DNA from: Planktothrix tepida PCC 9214
GTDB taxonomy: Bacteria; Cyanobacteriota; Cyanobacteriia; Cyanobacteriales; Microcoleaceae
Assembly (NCBI RefSeq): GCF_900009145.1
Contig: NZ_LN889812.1
Location: 471,069 to 535,068 of the forward strand
Length of the DNA: 64,000 nucleotides
Direction of reading: 5' to 3'
Shown here piece after piece: positions 58,829-64,000 of this stretch. The first letter of the stretch is position 1; each line of letters starts with the position of its first letter. The position numbers and the translations under genes are program-made. A model generated the notes under the pieces. It saw nothing but the letters and a program-made list of their open reading frames with translations. It was not told where the DNA came from and did not search any database.

Positions 58829-60478
58829 ATGTTTTGCGAACAATGCGAACAAACAGCGAGTGGAAATGGGTGTCATCAATGGGGAGCTTGTGGTAAAAGT
58901 CCTGAAGTTAATGCAGTCCAAGATTTATTAATGTATTGCTTACGGAGTATTGCCCCCATTGCGTTAAAAGCCTATGAGTTAGGAATTCCAAATCGGGAAC
59001 TGGATCGTTTTAGCTGTGAATCGATCTTTTCCACGATGACGAATGTTAACTTCAATACGAAGCGATTTTCTGACTCCGCCAAAGAAGCATTGCATTTTCG
59101 AGAAACCTTAAAACAAGCCGTTGAACAGCAAAATCAAACGTCGATTCAATGGCCAGAAATCTGTTCCTATCAGCCGAACTTTGAAGAAAGTTTAGCGGAA
59201 CAAGGACAACAGTTTGCTTTAGATTTAATTCAAAAAGCCAGTGGGAATATTGACATTTATTCCTTGCAATTAACCACGATTTACGGCTTAAAAGGATTAG
59301 CCTCTTACACCTTCCACGCCTACGAATTGGGGCAAGAAGATGAAAAGATTTATCAGTTCATCTATAAAGCCTTAGCTGCTTTAGATCAGCAAGATTTAGA
59401 CTTAAATGCTTGGGTCGGTTTAGCGTTAAAAGTCGGAGAAATGAACCTGCGGGCGATGGAATTATTAGATGCCGGACATACCGGACATTATGGACATCCA
59501 ACCCCAACAACGGTTCCCTTAAATCATCGTCAAGGTAAGGCTATTTTAGTCTCTGGACATGATATTAAACAGTTGGAAGCGTTGTTACAACAAACCGCAG
59601 AAACGGGAATTACCGTTTATACTCATGGAGAACTTTTACCCGCTCACGGATATCCGGTTTTAAAACAAAAATATCCCCATTTGTACGGACATTTTGGCAC
59701 AGCATGGCAGAATCAAACTAAAGATTTTGCTAAGTTTCCAGGGGCGATTGTGGTCACAACCAATTGTTTAATGCCACCCCATGAAACCTATGATGAAAAA
59801 CTGTTTACCATTGGGCCTGTGGGGTATCCAGGGTTAAATTATTTACCCTCAGATGAAAGCGGTATTCCTGACTTTACTCGGGTGATTCAAAAAGCCTTAG
59901 AACTCCCTGGATTTTCTGATGATGAAACTCCCCGTGAAGTCAAAACAGGATTTGCTCACAATGCCGTTTTAAATGTTGCAGATCATGTGATTGATGCCGT
60001 TAAAACTGGAAAAATTCGTCACTTCTTTTTAGTGGGGGGTTGTGATGGAGCAAAACCCGGACGGAGTTACTATACCGAATTTGTGGAAAAAGTACCCCAA
60101 GATTGCGTTGTCCTGACATTAGCGTGTGGGAAATTCCGCTTTTTTGATAAACAATTAGGGGAGATTGGGAGCATTCCTCGGTTGATGGATGTGGGGCAAT
60201 GTAACGATGCTTATTCTGCTATTCAAATTGCGTTAGGGTTAGCCAAAGCTTTTGATATTGGGGTCAATGAATTACCCCTATCAATGATTTTGTCATGGTA
60301 TGAACAAAAAGCCGTTGCAGTTTTATTAACGCTGCTCTATTTAGGCATTCAAGACATCCGTTTAGGCCCCACATTACCCGCCTTTATTTCTCCCAATGTC
60401 TTCAAATTACTGTCAGAAACCTATCATCTCAAACCGATTTCAACTCCCGATGAAGATTTGGCAGCTTGTTTAGCTTAA
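58829..60478 (+). CDS. hcp: Hydroxylamine reductase (hybrid-cluster protein)
   Basis: The 549-residue product is Hcp: MFCEQCEQTASGNGCHQWGACGKSPEV holds the N-terminal cluster cysteines, GLKGLASYTFHAYELGQ, THGELLPAHGYP, TTNCLMPP, and FLVGGCDGAKPGRSYYTEF and DVGQCNDAYSAI complete the hybrid 4Fe-2O-2S cluster site. It reduces hydroxylamine or nitric oxide, guarding against nitrosative damage in anaerobic conditions. Its position between hoxF and hoxU interrupts the diaphorase gene order; similar arrangements are reported for other filamentous cyanobacteria. It ends at a hairpin terminator. Confidence 0.97.
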   Translation: MFCEQCEQTASGNGCHQWGACGKSPEVNAVQDLLMYCLRSIAPIALKAYELGIPNRELDRFSCESIFSTMTNVNFNTKRFSDSAKEALHFRETLKQAVEQQNQTSIQWPEICSYQPNFEESLAEQGQQFALDLIQKASGNIDIYSLQLTTIYGLKGLASYTFHAYELGQEDEKIYQFIYKALAALDQQDLDLNAWVGLALKVGEMNLRAMELLDAGHTGHYGHPTPTTVPLNHRQGKAILVSGHDIKQLEALLQQTAETGITVYTHGELLPAHGYPVLKQKYPHLYGHFGTAWQNQTKDFAKFPGAIVVTTNCLMPPHETYDEKLFTIGPVGYPGLNYLPSDESGIPDFTRVIQKALELPGFSDDETPREVKTGFAHNAVLNVADHVIDAVKTGKIRHFFLVGGCDGAKPGRSYYTEFVEKVPQDCVVLTLACGKFRFFDKQLGEIGSIPRLMDVGQCNDAYSAIQIALGLAKAFDIGVNELPLSMILSWYEQKAVAVLLTLLYLGIQDIRLGPTLPAFISPNVFKLLSETYHLKPISTPDEDLAACLA

Positions 60479-60484
60479 AGATTG

Positions 60485-60507
60485 GGTGGGCTTTTGCCCA
60501 CCTTTCT
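60485..60507 (+). terminator. Hairpin after hcp
   Basis: GGTGGGC (60485-60491) and GCCCACC (60496-60502) pair around a TTTT loop and are followed by TTTCT. It may end or attenuate the hoxEF-hcp transcript. Confidence 0.7.
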
Positions 60508-60540
60508 CCTACAAATCATGTTAAAAATTCCAGGAAAAAA

Positions 60541-60549
60541 TGCTATAAT
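60541..60549 (+). promoter_or_regulatory. Extended -10 promoter ahead of hoxU
   Basis: TGCTATAAT matches the extended -10 consensus TGnTATAAT. It lies 38 bases after the hcp hairpin and 70 bases before the hoxU ATG. The -35 region is weak, as is usual for extended -10 promoters. A strong TAGGAGAT ribosome binding site precedes the hoxU ATG. Confidence 0.6.
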
Positions 60550-60618
60550 GAAACTAGATACCTCTTAAAATTAAAGGATTAAATTTCATATTTAAACCTT
60601 ATAGGAGATCAAAAAAAT

Positions 60619-61335
60619 ATGTCTGTAAAAACCCTAACTATTGATGGAATTGATGTTGCTGTAGAACAAGGAACCTCAATTCTGAAGGCGGCTGAAGAAG
60701 CAGGAGTGAAAATTCCGAAACTTTGTCATTTAGAAGGCGTTTCCGATGTGGGAGCTTGTCGGTTATGCTTAGTTGAAATTAAAGGCATTAATCGTTTATT
60801 ACCCGCTTGTGTAACGGAAGTTTCCGAAGGCATGGAAGTCTTTACAAACAGCCCCCAACTGCAAGATTATCGACGCATGACTGTAGAGCTATTATTTGCA
60901 GAAGGAAATCATGTTTGTGCGGTTTGTGTTGCCAATGGAAACTGCGAATTACAGGACGTTGCCATTGAAGTGGGGATGGATCATAGTCGTTTTCCCTATC
61001 GTTTTCCTGAACGAGAAGTAGACATTACTCATCCTAAATTTGGCATCGATCATAACCGTTGTATTCTGTGTACTCGGTGTGTCAGAGTTTGTGCTGAAAT
61101 TGAAGGAGCCCACGTCTGGGATATCGGCTATCGGGGAGCCGCAGCCAAAGTTATTACAGGGTTAAATCAACCTTGGGGTGAAGTGGATGCGTGTACATCC
61201 TGCGGCAAATGTGTTGATGCTTGTCCGACGGGTTCTATCTTCAGAAAAGGCACAACAACAGCCGAAATGCAACGCGATCGCGAAAAACTAGAATTCTTAG
61301 CAGAAGCAAGAGGGAAACATCAATGGACAAGATAA
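60619..61335 (+). CDS. hoxU: Bidirectional [NiFe] hydrogenase diaphorase subunit HoxU
   Basis: The 238-residue product is the NuoG-like small subunit. It has an N-terminal plant-type [2Fe-2S] domain (CHLEGVSDVGACRLCLVEI...ACVT), the His-Cys motif region EGNHVCAVCVANGNCELQ and two [4Fe-4S] motifs CILCTRCVRVCAE and CTSCGKCVDACP. It links HoxF to the HoxYH hydrogenase module. The last 13 bases overlap the start of hoxY, indicating translational coupling. Confidence 0.97.
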   Translation: MSVKTLTIDGIDVAVEQGTSILKAAEEAGVKIPKLCHLEGVSDVGACRLCLVEIKGINRLLPACVTEVSEGMEVFTNSPQLQDYRRMTVELLFAEGNHVCAVCVANGNCELQDVAIEVGMDHSRFPYRFPEREVDITHPKFGIDHNRCILCTRCVRVCAEIEGAHVWDIGYRGAAAKVITGLNQPWGEVDACTSCGKCVDACPTGSIFRKGTTTAEMQRDREKLEFLAEARGKHQWTR

Positions 61336-61871
61336 GATTTGCTACAGTTTGGTTAGCGGGATGTTCCGGCTGCCATATGTCGTTTTTAGACTTAGATGAA
61401 TGGCTGTTTGATCTCGCGGAAAAAGTCGATGTTGTGTTTAGTCCCGTCGGTTGCGACTTAAAAGATTATCCCGAAAACGTCGATGTTTGTTTAGTGGAAG
61501 GTGCTGTTGCTAACGAAGAAAATTTAGAGTTATTAAATCAAGTCAGAAAACGCACAAAACTCTTAATTTCTTTTGGAGATTGTGCTGTAACGGCTAACGT
61601 TCCGGCGATGAGAAATATGTTAGGCAGCACGGAACCTGTGTTAAAACGTTGTTATTTAGAACTCAGTGATACAGGGACTCAACTCCCCAAAGAACCGGGA
61701 ATTGTACCCGAACTGTTAGACCGCGTTCGCCCTATTCATGAATTAGTTAATGTTGACATCTTTTTACCCGGATGTCCTCCGTCTGCGGAGCGAATTAAAG
61801 CCGCTATTGCTCCTCTTTTAGAAGGACAAAAACCCGCTATGGTTGGGCGAGAAATGCTGAAATTCGGTTAA
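61323..61871 (+). CDS. hoxY: Bidirectional [NiFe] hydrogenase small subunit HoxY
   Basis: The open frame begins earlier (61221), inside hoxU, but the ATG at 61323 gives the standard 182-residue HoxY starting MDKIRFATVWLAGCSGCHMSFLDLDEWL. Cysteines in GCSGCHMS, SFGDCAV and FLPGCPPSAERIK ligate the proximal [4Fe-4S] cluster that feeds electrons to the NiFe site. The start overlaps the hoxU end by 13 bases. The gap to hoxH is 63 bases and contains a decayed palindrome. Confidence 0.97.
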   Translation: MDKIRFATVWLAGCSGCHMSFLDLDEWLFDLAEKVDVVFSPVGCDLKDYPENVDVCLVEGAVANEENLELLNQVRKRTKLLISFGDCAVTANVPAMRNMLGSTEPVLKRCYLELSDTGTQLPKEPGIVPELLDRVRPIHELVNVDIFLPGCPPSAERIKAAIAPLLEGQKPAMVGREMLKFG

Positions 61872-61884
61872 CCTGTTCTTGCTG

Positions 61885-61909
61885 AAGGGCGGGAAAACCC
61901 CGCCCCTAC
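61885..61909. repeat. Decayed GTAGGGGCG-family palindrome
   Basis: AAGGGCGGG, a short AAAA loop and CCCCGCCCCTAC form a hairpin in the hoxY-hoxH gap. The right arm matches the complement of the GTAGGGGCG half-site of the copy at 41947; the left end has diverged. Confidence 0.75.
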
Positions 61910-61934
61910 AATACAAATTCCAGAGGTTAAAAAT

Positions 61935-63365
61935 ATGTCTAAAACAGTTATTATTGATCCCGTTACTCGGATTGAAGGACACGCTAAAATATCCGTTTAT
62001 TTAGATGATGCGGGAGAAGTCGAAAACGCTCGATTTCACGTTGTAGAATTTCGCGGGTTTGAGAAATTCTGCGAAGGTAGACCGATGTTTGAAATGGCCG
62101 GAATTACCGCCAGAATTTGCGGAATTTGCCCCGTTAGTCATCTCTTAGCTTCAGCAAAAACAGGCGATAAAATCCTAGCAGTTCAAGTGCCTCCCGCCGG
62201 TGAAAAACTTCGCCGCATGATGAATTTAGCCCAGTTAACTCAATCTCATGCCTTAAGTTTTTTCCACCTCAGTAGTCCTGATTTTCTATTAGGTTGGGAT
62301 AGTGATCCTGCTAAACGCAATGTCTTCGGTTTAATGGCGGCTGATCCTGATTTAGCACGGGCGGGAATTCGCTTGCGTCAGTTCGGACAAACGGTGATTG
62401 AAATATTAGGCGCAAAAAAAATCCATGCGGCTTGGGCGGTTCCCGGTGGGGTGCGTTCTCCTCTGTCTGAAGACGGGCGAAACTGGATTATAGAACGCTT
62501 ACCGGAAGCTCGACAAACCACCGAATTAGCGATTAGTTTATTTAAACGGTTGTTAGATAGTGAATTAGCCCAAGAAGTTGATGTTTTTGGGAAATTCCCT
62601 TCATTATTTATGGGGTTAGTTGCCCCCGATGGCACTTGGGAACATTACGGAGGACATCTAAGATTTATTGATAGTAATGGCGAAATTGTTGCCGATGGTT
62701 TAAGCGAAGATGACTATCAAGACTTCCTCGGAGAAGCTGTTGAAAATTGGTCTTATCTCAAGTTTCCCTATTACAAACCTCTGGGATATCCTGATGGGAT
62801 TTATCGCGTTGGGCCGTTAGCAAGATTGAATGTTTGTGACTGTATTGGAACCGAAGATGCAGACCGAGAATTAATCGAATTTCGTCATCGCGCAGGGGGA
62901 CGAGTTGCCACTTCTTCCTTCTTCTATCATTATGCACGATTAGTAGAAATTATGGCTTGTATTGAAGCCATTGAACAGTTAATTGATGACCCGGATGTTG
63001 TCTCAAAACGGGTGCGTTCAGAAGCAGGAATTAACTGTTTAGAAGGAGTGGGAGTGAGTGAAGCACCACGCGGTACTTTATTCCATCATTATCAAGTAGA
63101 TGAAAACGGCTTAATTAAGAAAGTTAACTTAATTATTGCCACCGGACAAAACAATTTAGCCATGAATAAAACCGTGACTCAAATTGCCCAACATTATATT
63201 CATGGAAATGAGATTCCTGAAGGAATGTTAAACCGAGTGGAAGCTGGAATTCGTGCTTATGACCCGTGTTTAAGTTGTTCTACCCACGCCGTCGGACAAA
63301 TGCCATTACACATTCAATTAATTCAAAAGGATGGAACAATAATTCAAGAAAAATATCGCAATTAA
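61935..63365 (+). CDS. hoxH: Bidirectional [NiFe] hydrogenase large subunit HoxH
   Basis: The 476-residue product carries both nickel-binding pairs: [10 protein letters not shown] near residue 60 and DPCLSCSTH near 448-456. It starts [15 protein letters not shown], typical of group 3d enzymes. The residues after the last His ([16 protein letters not shown] to the end, about 25) are the C-terminal extension normally removed by the HoxW protease after nickel insertion. AGAGGTTAAAA precedes the ATG. Together with HoxEFUY it reversibly makes H2 from NAD(P)H or reduced ferredoxin. Confidence 0.98.
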   Translation: MSKTVIIDPVTRIEGHAKISVYLDDAGEVENARFHVVEFRGFEKFCEGRPMFEMAGITARICGICPVSHLLASAKTGDKILAVQVPPAGEKLRRMMNLAQLTQSHALSFFHLSSPDFLLGWDSDPAKRNVFGLMAADPDLARAGIRLRQFGQTVIEILGAKKIHAAWAVPGGVRSPLSEDGRNWIIERLPEARQTTELAISLFKRLLDSELAQEVDVFGKFPSLFMGLVAPDGTWEHYGGHLRFIDSNGEIVADGLSEDDYQDFLGEAVENWSYLKFPYYKPLGYPDGIYRVGPLARLNVCDCIGTEDADRELIEFRHRAGGRVATSSFFYHYARLVEIMACIEAIEQLIDDPDVVSKRVRSEAGINCLEGVGVSEAPRGTLFHHYQVDENGLIKKVNLIIATGQNNLAMNKTVTQIAQHYIHGNEIPEGMLNRVEAGIRAYDPCLSCSTHAVGQMPLHIQLIQKDGTIIQEKYRN

Positions 63366-63371
63366 TCACCC

Positions 63372-63396
63372 GTAGGGGCGAGGTTTTCTCGCCCTT
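63372..63396. repeat. Decayed GTAGGGGCG-family palindrome
   Basis: GTAGGGGCGAG, a TTTT loop and CTCGCCCTTCC follow the hoxH stop by 6 bases. The left arm matches the half-site at 41947; the right arm has changed at the end. It could fold into a hairpin in the transcript. Confidence 0.75.
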
Positions 63397-63437
63397 CCAA
63401 ACCCTTCTCCTCTACTCCCTTTATTAGGAGAGAAAAA

Positions 63438-63701
63438 ATGTCAAAAGAAAACTTATATTTATGTATGGGTTCCGCTTGTCACCAAATGGGAGTCTATGAA
63501 GTTCTACCCAAATTGCAAGCTTTAATGAGTGAATATAATATTGATCAAAAAATTGAGTTAAAAGGTTCATTTTGTTTAGAAACGTGCAGTTCAGGAATTG
63601 TAATGAAGTTTCGAGATTTGCATTTTATTAATATTAGCCCTCAAAATATAGAAGATAAATTTTTAAAAGAAATCCTTCCTGCTATTGAAAACAATAATTA
63701 A
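63438..63701 (+). CDS. Small thioredoxin-like [2Fe-2S] ferredoxin protein
   Basis: The 87-residue product has LYLCMGSACHQMGVYEVLPKLQALM and ELKGSFCLETCSSGIVMKF, giving the four cysteines (CMGSAC and C-x3-C) of a NuoE/HoxE-like [2Fe-2S] domain, but without the N-terminal helical part of HoxE. AGGAGAGAAAAA precedes the ATG. It follows hoxH by 72 bases and is 2 bases before the PAS gene. Such small ferredoxins with PAS proteins accompany hydrogenase genes in anaerobes; electron transfer or signalling to the PAS protein is an inference. Confidence 0.87.
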   Translation: MSKENLYLCMGSACHQMGVYEVLPKLQALMSEYNIDQKIELKGSFCLETCSSGIVMKFRDLHFINISPQNIEDKFLKEILPAIENNN

Positions 63702-63703
63702 CT

Positions 63704-64000
63704 ATGTTAGAAAAAGCACAAAATCACCTTTGGCAACTTTTATGGAAATATGATCCGAACGGTTTAATCGCCGTAGATTCAGATTTAATTATTAAATTAG
63801 TTAATCCAGCATTTTGTCAAATCTTTAACTTAGAAGAAGAAAAAATTATTGGAAAATCTGCAACGGAAATTTTAGGAAATATTGAGCATTTCCAAGAAGC
63901 TTGGGAAACTAATACCGTGATTCGAGGTCGAGAAACTTCCTATTCCCAATATGATTTATATATTCGAGAATTTATTTTTCCGATTAAAGAAGAAAATATT
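63704..64000 (+). CDS. PAS domain protein, 3' partial
   Basis: An ATG at 63704, 2 bases after the ferredoxin stop, opens a frame that runs to the window end (99 codons). It reads LLWKYDPNGLIAVDSDLIIKLVNPAFCQIFNLEEEKIIGKSATEIL, a PAS domain with the NPAF and GKS motifs, followed by an IREF-type strand. What follows (kinase, phosphatase or other output) lies outside the window. Tight coupling to the small [2Fe-2S] gene suggests a joint redox-sensing role. Confidence 0.82.
   Translation, partial: MLEKAQNHLWQLLWKYDPNGLIAVDSDLIIKLVNPAFCQIFNLEEEKIIGKSATEILGNIEHFQEAWETNTVIRGRETSYSQYDLYIREFIFPIKEENI

Noticed and set aside
61221-61322. Longer HoxY N-terminus from 61221
   Set aside because: The extra 34 residues are an out-of-frame reading of the hoxU end and do not resemble HoxY; the ATG at 61323 gives the standard protein.

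Overview
The window comes from a filamentous, non-heterocystous cyanobacterium, most likely Planktothrix or a close Oscillatoriales relative. Evidence: many HIP1 octamers (GCGATCGC), AT-rich intergenic DNA, heptameric short tandem repeats, a WD40/NB-ARC protein, a PEP-CTERM protein, a group 2 sigma factor, a phytochrome kinase and a bidirectional Hox hydrogenase. The genus is an inference; class-level assignment is firm. No tRNA, rRNA, CRISPR array or intact transposase was seen.

Layout. 1-11.8 kb: 3' part of a STAND/NB-ARC protein with 14 WD40 repeats, a conserved unknown, a duplicated helical miniprotein, an OB-fold/[2Fe-2S] fusion, transketolase behind a long leader, a thioredoxin-like membrane protein, a NIL-ferredoxin and a GIY-YIG protein. 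12-18.7 kb: hrcA, a DUF1622 protein, a candidate papain-like cysteine peptidase, GDPD, an alpha/beta hydrolase, a short RecQ and a PEP-CTERM protein. 19-26.3 kb: cobO, a sigma factor, a double cupin, a HerA-like ATPase and ribBA. 26.4-33 kb is an accessory, decaying region: hicB with a nonsense-mutated hicA, a single-chain restriction-modification gene broken by a stop codon and by a HicB-like insertion, a perfect 21-bp inverted repeat, an RTX protein with seven 45-bp repeats, and two tandem Uma2 genes.

33.1-41.8 kb is a same-strand signalling array: a phytochrome-type histidine kinase (with a second, cyanobacteriochrome-like GAF domain), two single-domain response regulators, a ComFB-family protein, a small zinc-ribbon protein and a large OmpR/Hpt/REC/REC/GGDEF regulator. 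It reads as a possible light-to-c-di-GMP pathway with its own candidate second-messenger receptor. glmS and a Tat-signal SDR follow.

45.4-64 kb is an anaerobic fermentation/hydrogen island. On the minus strand are hypC, pflA, pflB, nifJ (PFOR), a DHOD-like flavoprotein and hypD. Divergently on the plus strand are hoxE, hoxF, an ABM-domain protein, hcp, hoxU, hoxY, hoxH, a small [2Fe-2S] protein and the start of a PAS protein. Pyruvate can be cleaved by two oxygen-sensitive enzymes (PFL to formate, PFOR to reduced ferredoxin), Hox can dispose of the electrons as H2, and HypC/HypD help build its active site.

The window is rich in repeats. The most notable is a 28-bp perfect palindrome in the GTAGAGACGCGCCA family, present between genes and also in frame inside nifJ. 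A second palindrome family, heptamer arrays and a tandem ~147-bp duplication that captures the end of a gene are also present.
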